Origin: Cyanobacteria bacterium RM1_2_2
GTDB lineage: Bacteria; Cyanobacteriota; Cyanobacteriia; Elainellales; Elainellaceae
DNA: 37,282 nucleotides
Direction: 5' to 3'
Assembly (NCBI GenBank): GCA_012033495.1
Contig: JAAUQT010000028.1
Location: 1 to 37,282, forward strand
The notes below the pieces were generated by a model. That model had not been told where the DNA came from. It worked only from the letters and a program-made list of their open reading frames with translations, and ran no database searches. The position numbers and the translations under genes are program-made. Shown piece by piece: positions 18,099 through 25,575 of the stretch. Each line of letters begins with the position of its first letter. Position 1 is the first letter of the stretch.

Positions 18099-19388
18099 TT
18101 AAATCACCGTGCCGTCTGGAATCACAGCATTTTTGAACACTACCACCACCCCGCTGCGAATGTAGAAGCCCAACTCTTCGCGGGCGGCTTCTTCGATCCG
18201 ATCTTTGTTGATGATTTGCACATCACAGCCAATTCGGGCGTTTTTATCGACAATTGCGCCGCGGATGGTTGTGTTAGCCCCAATCCCGACCGGAATTGTT
18301 TCCTCCGTGCAGGTGGTTTGCCGCTCGGTGAAAGGCTGGTAGTAATCAGCGCCCATCAGCAAAGAATCTTGAATTGTGCAGCCAGACTCAACCCGCGACC
18401 GAATTCCGAGAACCGAGTGATGAATTTGGCAGTTTTTGAGAATGCAGCCTTCGCCAATCATCGAGTCGGTAATGTTACAGTTCAGCAGCTTTGTCGGCGG
18501 CAGATAGCGGCTGCGAGTGTAGATGGGAGCGGCTTCGTCGTAGAAGCTGAAAGGCGGATGGGGTTGTTCAGTTAGCCCCAGGTTGGCTTCATAAAATGCC
18601 TTGATTGTTCCGATGTCTTCCCAGTATCCATCGAACAAGAAAGCCTGAACGTTGTAATCCTTAGAGGCAGCCGGGATAATTTCTTTGCCGAAGTCGGTCT
18701 GCTCATGTGACTGTCTGAGCAAATCGGTGAGCACCTGCGCCTTGAACACATAAATGCCCATCGACGCAATATAGGGGTTTTGCCTGGCCTGCTCTGGGGT
18801 TAAACCAAGGGTTGTCGTGTCTACCTGCGCAGCTTTCAGGGCTTCACCTTTGGGCTTTTCGCTAAAGGAAATAATGCGTCCAGATTCATCAATTTTGACC
18901 AGACCAAAATCAGACGCTCGCGCCTCATCCATCGGCACAACCGAGATGGTGATATCTGCGTTGGTGTCGCGGTGGCGCTGAATGAATTGGCTGTAATCCA
19001 TCCGATAGAGATGGTCGCCGGATAAGATCAAATACTCGTCAGCTTTCCACTCTTCAAACAGCCATAGATATTGACGTACCGCATCGGCCGTACCTTGGAA
19101 CCAGTTCGGGTTCTCCGGTGTCTGCTGTGCCGCCAAAATCTCGACAAACCCTTCGCTGAAGCCAGAAAAGTTGTAGGTGCGGGCAATGTGTCGATTCAGC
19201 GAGGCAGAATTGAATTGAGTCAGGATGTAAATTTTGTAGATTTCTGAGTTAATGCAATTACTAACCGGAATATCAATCAATCGATACTTGCCCGCGATCG
19301 GTACGGCTGGCTTAGCCCGTAGTTTGGTCAGCGGATAGAGACGAGTACCGGCGCCGCCGCCTAGAATGATTGATAGTACCTTTTTCAC
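18099..19388 (-). CDS. glgC: Glucose-1-phosphate adenylyltransferase (ADP-glucose pyrophosphorylase)
   Basis: A 429-residue, full-length GlgC. It makes ADP-glucose from ATP and glucose-1-phosphate, the committed step of glycogen synthesis. The N-terminal nucleotidyltransferase fold begins [20 protein letters not shown], followed by [14 protein letters not shown] and the catalytic-site region [23 protein letters not shown] and [12 protein letters not shown] are typical. The left-handed beta-helix with allosteric lysines ([19 protein letters not shown]) closes the protein, which ends [13 protein letters not shown] as cyanobacterial and plant enzymes do. 3-Phosphoglycerate activation and phosphate inhibition are expected from the family. 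Confidence 0.98.
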   Translation of the reverse strand: MKKVLSIILGGGAGTRLYPLTKLRAKPAVPIAGKYRLIDIPVSNCINSEIYKIYILTQFNSASLNRHIARTYNFSGFSEGFVEILAAQQTPENPNWFQGTADAVRQYLWLFEEWKADEYLILSGDHLYRMDYSQFIQRHRDTNADITISVVPMDEARASDFGLVKIDESGRIISFSEKPKGEALKAAQVDTTTLGLTPEQARQNPYIASMGIYVFKAQVLTDLLRQSHEQTDFGKEIIPAASKDYNVQAFLFDGYWEDIGTIKAFYEANLGLTEQPHPPFSFYDEAAPIYTRSRYLPPTKLLNCNITDSMIGEGCILKNCQIHHSVLGIRSRVESGCTIQDSLLMGADYYQPFTERQTTCTEETIPVGIGANTTIRGAIVDKNARIGCDVQIINKDRIEEAAREELGFYIRSGVVVVFKNAVIPDGTVI

Positions 19389-19655
19389 AATGACCTCTTA
19401 ACTGCTGCTTAACAACTCAGGCAAGACCCATCTACAGTGTCTGACGGGCTGTAGCACTTGGCAAGTATCCAAAGAAAGAAGATTTTTAAAGCCCATTTAG
19501 ATCACAATGAAAGGATGCCAAGAATTGGCGAGCGAATGAGCAGGAATGGTAAAGTCGGGAAGGTCAGAAAAACCCGCTACTCAGCTTCTAAAGTATCTGT
19601 TTTCCGGCATCCCACCCACTTCTGAAGCTATCCTCTCAGAAAGGCGCTTTACATC

Positions 19656-19850
19656 ATGGAACCCCAGTCTCAGCTTAGCCGCGAGGAACTGCACGCTTGG
19701 CAACTCAGCATTGAAGAAGCCAATCGCCACAATATTTGGTGTCACTGCCGTCATTGCAACCGCGAATGGATCGCCTCTCATCCCGCCGCCTGCGAGTGTG
19801 GCAGCAAAAGTGTGGAATATATTGCCTGCTGGCAATTTCCAGATGACTAG
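19656..19850 (+). CDS. Small zinc-ribbon-like conserved protein
   Basis: A 64-residue protein starting ATG GAA (MEPQSQLSREELHAWQLSIEE). Its cysteines fall in two knuckles, CHCRHC (about 29-34) and CECG (about 46-49), so one zinc ion is probably bound. The C-terminal ACWQFPDD is typical of a small cyanobacterial protein family I recall without a known role. Codon use and residue makeup look coding; the gene is free-standing, 267 bases from the divergent glgC gene. Confidence 0.72.
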   Translation: MEPQSQLSREELHAWQLSIEEANRHNIWCHCRHCNREWIASHPAACECGSKSVEYIACWQFPDD

Positions 19851-20591
19851 CGCCTGCTGGCAATTTTCAAATTTTCAGGGGCAAACGGCCTGACTTAAGA
19901 TTTCTAGAAACCAAAATTCCTGTACGGGCAGTTGAGTTATGAAATCATTGCCCGGCAACCCATCCTTTCTCATACCGATTTAAACAGAGGACGCGGCAGT
20001 TCGCAGACTGAAACCATGGCTGCGAGGAGCTTCCACAGTCCAACTTCCACAGTCCAAAATGGTATCAGAACTCTTCTAAAAGACAGTGTTGCTGGATCAG
20101 AGGAGCCTGAATCTGGAAGATCCCCGGCTTCTCAAGCTGCATTACCCAACCATCGTCAATTCACATCAATTGATAACAGCAGTCGGGGAACTGCGCCGCC
20201 TAGTCATCATCACCAGCAACGCTAAAAGGCGTCCCATTAGACTCATAGGCTAACGGAATTCAAACAACGCTGAAAACATTTTGCTGGCGCTCTAGTACAT
20301 TAGAACTATTTGTGCTAGGATTTAGGACATCAGGCAGTACATTTGTATTATTACTACATCTAGCGTCACTGCCCCTTCAAGTTTCCACTGATTTTTATGG
20401 ATATAGCGCTAGTCGCACCATAGGACACGCCAATGAGTCAGGTTGCTTTCAAGCAGGGCTGAATTTCCTGCACTCCATCCAAGAAGGCGGCTCTGTTCTC
20501 GATCGCTAATTAACGTCCTAACGAATGTCCCAATCAATTGAATCAGTGTACTGATCACATCTCTCCTTTGTACTAAGCCCCAGGAAAAGCT
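19851..20591. other. Intergenic region without a convincing gene
   Basis: Open frames of 97 codons (19932-20225) and 65 codons (20312-20509) exist, but both start poorly, have no ribosome site and show unlikely composition, so I do not call them. The region should hold the promoter of the 20.6-kb gene. It contains two AGTACATT boxes described separately. Confidence 0.5.
20293..20349. promoter_or_regulatory. Two LexA-like boxes (tentative)
   Basis: AGTACATTAGAACT (20293-20306) and AGTACATTTGTATT (20336-20349) repeat 43 bases apart. Each differs by one base from the pattern RGTACNNNDGTWCB described for cyanobacterial LexA. They lie about 240-300 bases before the next gene. One-mismatch hits are weak evidence; the duplication is what makes them worth noting. 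Confidence 0.25.
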
Positions 20592-21770
20592 ATGAAACAG
20601 TCACGGATAGAAATTAAGTCGATTGAGGCTGAGCTAAGGTCAATTCGAGCAGACACAAAATCTTCTCGGTTGGTGTCGCTCTTAGAAGCAGACAGCCCGC
20701 CCGATCAACCACTGATGCAGGAATCACCCTATCAGTCGCACCAGGTCGCTCAGCTTTATTCTCCCTTAGCTGCCTCAACAACTGCCTCGACCATTGCCCC
20801 AACGATTGTTCGTCAGCCGAGTGAGCAAAAACGGACTCCTGTAGGTCTATCTAGTCAGGGTGCATCAGCGCCACCAAAGCGGGAAATCCAATGTTTTCCT
20901 ATCTCAAATCAGGTCAGCCAGAGCCAGTCTAGTACCATTTCTCAAGCTCAGTTATCGTCCGTGATTGAGCAGTTGCGGCAAAGTTCTCCTGAAGGCAAAT
21001 CAAAGAAAACTGGGCGTTACTCAGCATCTTCTCGTCAGCAAGCCATCCGGCAACTGGTGGAGGCAAAGGCGAAACAGATTAATGACCTTTCAACTCAGCA
21101 AGAAACGGCAATTTTAGAGTTGATGGATCTTTCAGGACAACTGAATCCGGGCGATCAGGAAACTGATGCTGACTTTAGACTACAGAATGAATTCAATGTA
21201 GAATGTGAAGTCGCAGAAATTCCTTACGTTGAACGAGATAGAAATGGCATCTTAGTTTTAACAAATCGTTCTATTGATCAGGCTAAAACTCCAGCCAAGG
21301 CTGAAACTGAACGAGTGGCGGCAAAAGCGACAAAATCATCTCGTTCGCGTCACCGAAATAGCCGCAATGGAATACATCTCGTAGAACACATTTGGCGCTG
21401 GATTTGGAAGCCTATTGTATGGGTTGGAAGTGCTAGTGTAAACGCCATTGGGGCAACCCATTCGGGAGAGCACACGGCTCGTCGCAAAGGCTATCGAGGT
21501 TCGGGTAGACGGGCCATAACCTCAGCCCCTGAAATGCCTGTCACGCTGAAAGAAGCAGCCATCTTGGTCGTCGGCTCAGCCCTCCTGCGGATCTCGCTTG
21601 ACTGGGTAGTGATGAGCTATCCGCTCCTGTGGATTCCGAGCATTTTGGTGATGATTGCCCCGGCTGCTTTTGCAATTTATCGCTCTACGGTCAAACCGCC
21701 TGCTGGTTTTGCGTGGGGCTATCGGCTGTTTGCGATCCTGATTGGCTTATTACTGGGAGGAAGACTATGA
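20592..21770 (+). CDS. Conserved hypothetical membrane protein, disordered N-terminus
   Basis: A 392-residue protein I do not recognise. Residues 1-30 are charged and probably helical (MKQSRIEIKSIEAELRSIR). About 30-140 is a low-complexity Ser/Gln/Pro/Thr stretch. About 145-190 is a helical segment with SRQQAIRQLVEAKAKQINDL and LMDLSGQLNPGDQETD. About 235-260 is basic. The last 75 residues hold two or three membrane segments (AAILVVGSALLRISLDWVV; LLWIPSILVMIAPAAFAIY; FAILIGLLLGGRL). The stop codon overlaps the next start (ATGA), so it heads an operon-like run of envelope genes. Probably an inner-membrane protein with a long cytoplasmic part. Confidence 0.75.
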   Translation: MKQSRIEIKSIEAELRSIRADTKSSRLVSLLEADSPPDQPLMQESPYQSHQVAQLYSPLAASTTASTIAPTIVRQPSEQKRTPVGLSSQGASAPPKREIQCFPISNQVSQSQSSTISQAQLSSVIEQLRQSSPEGKSKKTGRYSASSRQQAIRQLVEAKAKQINDLSTQQETAILELMDLSGQLNPGDQETDADFRLQNEFNVECEVAEIPYVERDRNGILVLTNRSIDQAKTPAKAETERVAAKATKSSRSRHRNSRNGIHLVEHIWRWIWKPIVWVGSASVNAIGATHSGEHTARRKGYRGSGRRAITSAPEMPVTLKEAAILVVGSALLRISLDWVVMSYPLLWIPSILVMIAPAAFAIYRSTVKPPAGFAWGYRLFAILIGLLLGGRL

Positions 21771-21904
21771 GTCCTTTACTGCTTGGTGCTGCTTGGCTCT
21801 TGTTTTGTGATTTCCTGTTTTACATTCATGACGCCTACGGGAGATTCCACTCGTTCTCGCACATCTGCTCATGCTTCTACTCGCGCAACGCCACAAAAAG
21901 ATGA
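21767..21904 (+). CDS. Small hydrophobic protein overlapping the previous gene
   Basis: A 45-residue frame starting at the ATGA overlap with the upstream stop: MSPLLLGAAWLLFCDFLFY is a single membrane helix, then a His/Cys/Ser-rich tail. The overlap argues for translational coupling. After about residue 19 the +1 frame looks more natural (TFMTPTGDSTRSRTSAHA, ending ATPQKDD) and stops two bases later, so the tail may be misread through another single-base error at the TTTT near 21813. The function is unknown. Confidence 0.45.
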   Translation: MSPLLLGAAWLLFCDFLFYIHDAYGRFHSFSHICSCFYSRNATKR

Positions 21905-21916
21905 TTAGCCAAAAAG

Positions 21917-22318
21917 ATGATTAACCGCTCTGAACCCCGCCCCCAAATCGGTATGAGGCTATTTCTGTTTAGTGGCGCACTCGCAGTCATTGCCGGACTC
22001 AGCCTCGATCTGCGAGAAATGATTGCCATTGAACGAGCCAACCGTCGCTCCGAAAGCTGTGCTGGAGCCATCAACGCAAATGCAGTCATTTCTAGAGATC
22101 AGCTTGCCACATTTTTAACGGTGTCTGAACGAGGCGCAAAATCAACTGTGCAGGACATTTTGCAAATGCCCTATTGCCAACTGCCCGAAATTGAGGTGCG
22201 GGCTGGCGTTCCAGCGGAGCGAGCCGTTTATCGACTTGCCTTTGATCCGCAAACTTGGTTGGTTGTTCTGTATGAAGGAGAAGAATATGCTGGGTATCAG
22301 TTTCGCGTGCTGCGCTAA
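21917..22318 (+). CDS. Conserved hypothetical membrane-anchored protein
   Basis: A 133-residue protein with one N-terminal membrane segment (MRLFLFSGALAVIAGLSL, about 13-30). The periplasmic domain of about 100 residues contains SESCAGAINANAVISRDQLATFLTVSERGAKSTVQDILQMPYC in part and ends VVLYEGEEYAGYQFRVLR. Two cysteines (about 48 and 87) could form a disulfide. No family is recognised. It lies just downstream of the 45-residue gene and probably belongs to the same operon. Confidence 0.75.
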   Translation: MINRSEPRPQIGMRLFLFSGALAVIAGLSLDLREMIAIERANRRSESCAGAINANAVISRDQLATFLTVSERGAKSTVQDILQMPYCQLPEIEVRAGVPAERAVYRLAFDPQTWLVVLYEGEEYAGYQFRVLR

Positions 22319-22391
22319 TTCCAACTGCCAAACCACTGCCACCGAGTCATAGAACCCAACTTTGTCAGGATGAATCTGAATTGCAAATTGA

Positions 22392-22497
22392 TATAGCGTT
22401 ACGCATTGAGCTTAGGACATGGAGGATGTGGGGGCTACGCCACTAGCTAGGGATGGAACCCCTACACCCCGTCCTAACTTTAAGCAGGACTGCTATA
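22392..22497. repeat. Palindromic ~106-bp element (MITE-like)
   Basis: The ends TATAGC (22392-22397) and GCTATA (22492-22497) are inverted. Inside, TTAGGAC (22412-22418) pairs with GTCCTAA (22471-22477), followed by GGATGTGGGGG pairing with CCCCTACACCCC. The whole can fold into one long hairpin with a central region of about 25 bases. It carries no gene. Such foldable elements are often dispersed in cyanobacterial genomes; no second copy was seen here. Confidence 0.7.
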
Positions 22498-22577
22498 CAA
22501 CTCACTCCGCGCACTTCCATCAGAAAATTGTTATATATGGAGGGTTATGATTTCTGAGATGCGAAGTGTACGAGGCA

Positions 22578-23039
22578 ATGAAAGGCTGGGTGGGGTTGGG
22601 CAAGCGCAGTCTACAAATCGTGATTGTGCTGTGCGCGAGTTGTTCAACCCTGCCAAAGACCTTACCTGAGCCACCTCGAAGAATTCAGATTCAGCAAGAT
22701 TGGCAGTTGCAGCCGGGCGATCAAATTGGTGAATATCAAATTGTTGCTGGATTGGGCGACGTTTCGATCGATTTGGCAGGTCGCAAAGTTTACGCACCGT
22801 TTGACGGCAGAGTTCAGCCTAACGTTCGAGATTGCGTTCTATTTTCCAGTCCTGATGTCCCCGCTTATCTATTCCGTATGTGTGGATTACAGAAACCGCG
22901 TTTCGGGACAGTAGACGAAGGAGAGCCGATTGGTTCAGGACGTTATCTGCATTTTGCGACATTAAGAAAACTGCCGGAAGGAACTTGGACCATCGTTGAA
23001 CCTTCTCGAACTATCTTAGAAAAACTTTTAGCCCCCTAA
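22578..23039 (+). CDS. Hypothetical exported protein, M23/biotinyl-like fold possible
   Basis: A protein of about 153 residues. The N-terminus MKGWVGLGKRSLQIVIVLCASC is a signal sequence or lipoprotein leader, but the lipobox (LCASC) is poor. The mature part has GDQIGEYQIVAGLGDVSIDL and KVYAPFDGRVQPNV. A barrel-hybrid motif like this is found in M23 peptidases and lipoyl-type domains, but no HxH zinc motif is visible, so no peptidase activity is claimed. It ends 10 bases before the next gene, so the two are probably co-transcribed. A GTG four codons upstream (22566) is an alternative start. Confidence 0.65.
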   Translation: MKGWVGLGKRSLQIVIVLCASCSTLPKTLPEPPRRIQIQQDWQLQPGDQIGEYQIVAGLGDVSIDLAGRKVYAPFDGRVQPNVRDCVLFSSPDVPAYLFRMCGLQKPRFGTVDEGEPIGSGRYLHFATLRKLPEGTWTIVEPSRTILEKLLAP

Positions 23040-23049
23040 TAAAGACCTG

Positions 23050-24309
23050 ATGAATAAACATCTAATATTTTTTGCAGGATTAGCGCTGATGACGCTGAGT
23101 TCATCTCCTGCGGCTCTGGCTAACTCATCAATTTGGGATACTCCGAATCGTGTTGCCCCTGCGCTGTCACCCTCCAACTCAGGACTGCCAAACCCTCCAT
23201 CTCGTATCCCTTCAGAAACTCAAACCAGTATTCATTCAGATACTCAGCAAAATATTCAGCAAAATATTCAATCAAATACCCAATCAAATACTCAGCCAGA
23301 CATTCGCTCATCCTCTCAGCCTCCTAGCCCTCTTGCAGTTCCTTCTTTTACAGAAGCTCCATCACCCGTTCCTATGCCTGAGCCGCTGCCAGCTAGGAAA
23401 CCGTCTGCGACCCGTGAAAGCTATATTCCGCTCGTGCCTGCGGCTCCCACCTTTGACGGTCAGTTTGCCACACCCATTCCATCCGATCTAGGACTACAGT
23501 TTGATCTATCCAATTCAGCAGCGTCTGAAAAAGCTCCTACTCCGCAGACCGCTCCCTCTTCACCACCCTCCCTGCCTTCGTCCGTAGAACCAGCGCCACC
23601 CAGAGCAACAATCCCATCTCCGATGCCGACGATGCCGTCTCGGTCGAAACCCACCGATTTTACGTTGGGTGATCTGTTTGCAGGCGGCTCAGACTCACTC
23701 GTCGCAATTGTGGTCGGTAACGCTGAGGGCACGCGATCAGCCGATGGCACACCCAACAAACACTTCTACGGACATTCCGATCCGGGAAATGGCGTGTGGA
23801 ATCTGGGTACTTTCTCCTATCAGCATGGGGCAGCTTCGCCGGAAGAAGCCGATGCCAAGCAGCTAAAACGCTTGAAGCAGCAGGCGCAGATTATTCAAGA
23901 AAAAGCCACCAAAAACGGACTCAAATTAACCTTGGAAGAAACGCTAAATGGCATTGATTTAGCCAACCAAGCACCCAAAGCAGTCATTGACGGGGGAGGC
24001 TATGTGGAATGGTTGGCACAAGCTCATCAAATGGGTAAAAGCGGCGCGGATGCGATTTTGTGGGCGAGAGTGCAGTCCTTTATTGACCCGAAAACGCAGC
24101 GCTGGGATGCCCCCGGTTTGGGTAATACTGCCGATAACATTATCCACGATCAGCAGCGCCGCATGACTGCCATTGAACGCGCCATTGCCGCCCAAAACTA
24201 CCAAATTGCTAGCGATGCCCGACTGCGTTCTCAGCCGATTGGCTTCCGGTTGCCGCGCTGGAATTTTGCGGGTCAAATTGTCCAAAAAGTCGCGGCTCTG
24301 TTGAATTAG
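23050..24309 (+). CDS. Secreted protein with Pro/Ser/Gln-rich linker and conserved C-terminal domain
   Basis: A 419-residue protein. The signal peptide MNKHLIFFAGLALMTLSSSPAALA is likely cleaved before NSS. Residues about 35-200 are Pro/Ser/Thr/Gln-rich, with QNIQ/SNTQ repeats at about 63-82. The conserved domain from about 205 to 385 contains IVVGNAEGTRSADGTPNKHF, YGHSDPGNGVWNLGTFSYQHG and NGIDLANQAPKAVIDGGGYVEWL. I recall similar proteins in other cyanobacteria but no function. The Glu in NAEGTR and the Asp/His in YGHSDPG could be active-site residues of a peptidoglycan-acting enzyme; that is inference. It is the last gene of the plus-strand envelope cluster. Confidence 0.78.
   Translation: MNKHLIFFAGLALMTLSSSPAALANSSIWDTPNRVAPALSPSNSGLPNPPSRIPSETQTSIHSDTQQNIQQNIQSNTQSNTQPDIRSSSQPPSPLAVPSFTEAPSPVPMPEPLPARKPSATRESYIPLVPAAPTFDGQFATPIPSDLGLQFDLSNSAASEKAPTPQTAPSSPPSLPSSVEPAPPRATIPSPMPTMPSRSKPTDFTLGDLFAGGSDSLVAIVVGNAEGTRSADGTPNKHFYGHSDPGNGVWNLGTFSYQHGAASPEEADAKQLKRLKQQAQIIQEKATKNGLKLTLEETLNGIDLANQAPKAVIDGGGYVEWLAQAHQMGKSGADAILWARVQSFIDPKTQRWDAPGLGNTADNIIHDQQRRMTAIERAIAAQNYQIASDARLRSQPIGFRLPRWNFAGQIVQKVAALLN
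23239..23303 (+). repeat. In-frame 15-bp tandem repeats in the linker
   Basis: Units like CAGCAAAATATT and CAATCAAATACC repeat about four times within the coding region, encoding QQNIQQNIQSNTQSNTQ. The 15-base period keeps the frame, so length changes alter only the linker. Confidence 0.7.
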
Positions 24310-24336
24310 CCCTTGTTGAATTAGCCCTTGTTGAAT
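24301..24336 (+). repeat. 15-bp tandem repeat across a stop codon
   Basis: TTGAATTAGCCCTTG occurs twice in tandem (24301-24330), followed by a partial third copy (TTGAAT). The first unit contains the last codons and the TAG stop of the preceding gene, so the duplicated stop sits just downstream in frame. Confidence 0.75.
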
Positions 24337-24360
24337 GAACTAAATGATTTAGCAATCCAG

Positions 24361-25575
24361 CTAAACCAAGCCTCGTAACCCTCGTACCAGTCGGCTCATG
24401 CCTTCCGTAGCCGTATCGGGCTGAAGCGCACCGTAGGCAACCCGCAGGTAGCAGCCTCTCATGCCAAAGGTATGACCCGGAATCACTGCGACTTGATATT
24501 CACGAATCAGGCGCGAAATTAACTCAGAATCATTAATGTCAGTGTGAACGTTGAGCAGAAAGTAAAAAGCCCCCTGTGCGGAAGGAACGCTGCAAATATC
24601 TTGAATGTCAGAGAGATGATCCAAACAAATTTGCCGGACTTGTTTTAAAGCTTCTATTTTGGGGCGACAGTAGCCAATTCCAGCCTGTAAGGCCCCAACC
24701 GCAGCATACTGAGAAATCACCGCAGCGCAGATCAAAATTGTGTCCTGAATTTTTTGTACGGCTGCACTCAGGTGAGCCGGAAGTAGCAAATAGCCGATGC
24801 GCCAACTCGCAAACCCGTAAGCCTTCGATAGCGAGAACAGGGAAATCGTGTAAGGCTGGCTGTCGGCAATGGAGCCGGGAGAAAAATGCTGGGCGTCGTC
24901 GTAGGTAAAATATTCGTAGGTTTCATCGTGAATATGATAAATTCCCTGCTCGCGGCAAAGCGCGTTGACAGCCCGGAGCGTCGCTTCTGGATACACCACC
25001 CCCGTAGGATTGTTGGGCGACACGGTGACGATGGCCCGCGTTCTCGGTGTGATTGCCTCACGGATTGCGTCTAGTCTTAGCTGATAGTGTTCATCTGTAT
25101 CAACCAGGACTGGTCTGCAATTTGCCATCTGCACTGCCATTTCGTGATTAAAGTAATAGGGCGTTTGTAGAATCACCTCATCTCCCGGATCGGTGATTGC
25201 CATTACCGCATTCACAAATCCCATATTACTGCCTGCGGTGACAAATACTTTCTGTCGAGCATCCACAGGGATATAATTTTCTAGTTGCAGCTTGGTTTCA
25301 ATGGTTTTAATTAATTCTGGAATGCCTTCCACTGCCTGATATTTGTGATGGTTTGGGTTCGACAAAAAATCACTAATTCGCACAATGGCCTCCGGTGGCG
25401 GCCCATAGGAAACCACTCCCTGCCCTAACGAAATAGTGCCAGGATTTTGCTGAATGAGTTGACCAACGATGGGAATAATGGGCGACTGAACGGACTGCAT
25501 CCGAAAAGATTCCGAAATCATGGGTGCTGCTAATCGCGTTGAGGGAAGAACAACATCCACTCTAACGGGTTTCAC
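24361..25575 (-). CDS. Pyridoxal-phosphate aminotransferase, class I/II
   Basis: A protein of about 404 residues with fold-type I aminotransferase signatures: PGTISLGQGVVSYGPPPE at the N-terminus, VFVTAGSNMGFVNAV, the substrate/cofactor motif TVSPNNPTGVVYPE, IYHIHDETYEYFTYDD with the Asp that contacts the pyridine nitrogen, and the PLP lysine in SLFSLSKAYGFASWRIGY. It most resembles aspartate/aromatic-type aminotransferases; the substrate is not clear. The GTG start at 25575 abuts the upstream CHAT gene stop codon; a downstream ATG (about 25521, MISESFRMQ) may be the true start. The two genes are very likely co-transcribed. Confidence 0.92.
   Translation of the reverse strand: MKPVRVDVVLPSTRLAAPMISESFRMQSVQSPIIPIVGQLIQQNPGTISLGQGVVSYGPPPEAIVRISDFLSNPNHHKYQAVEGIPELIKTIETKLQLENYIPVDARQKVFVTAGSNMGFVNAVMAITDPGDEVILQTPYYFNHEMAVQMANCRPVLVDTDEHYQLRLDAIREAITPRTRAIVTVSPNNPTGVVYPEATLRAVNALCREQGIYHIHDETYEYFTYDDAQHFSPGSIADSQPYTISLFSLSKAYGFASWRIGYLLLPAHLSAAVQKIQDTILICAAVISQYAAVGALQAGIGYCRPKIEALKQVRQICLDHLSDIQDICSVPSAQGAFYFLLNVHTDINDSELISRLIREYQVAVIPGHTFGMRGCYLRVAYGALQPDTATEGMSRLVRGLRGLV

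Noticed and set aside
19932..20225. 97-codon frame with TTG start
   Set aside because: No ribosome site, no recognisable domain, Ser/Pro/His-rich chance composition.
20312..20509. 65-codon frame
   Set aside because: No ribosome site and no coding signal beyond length.
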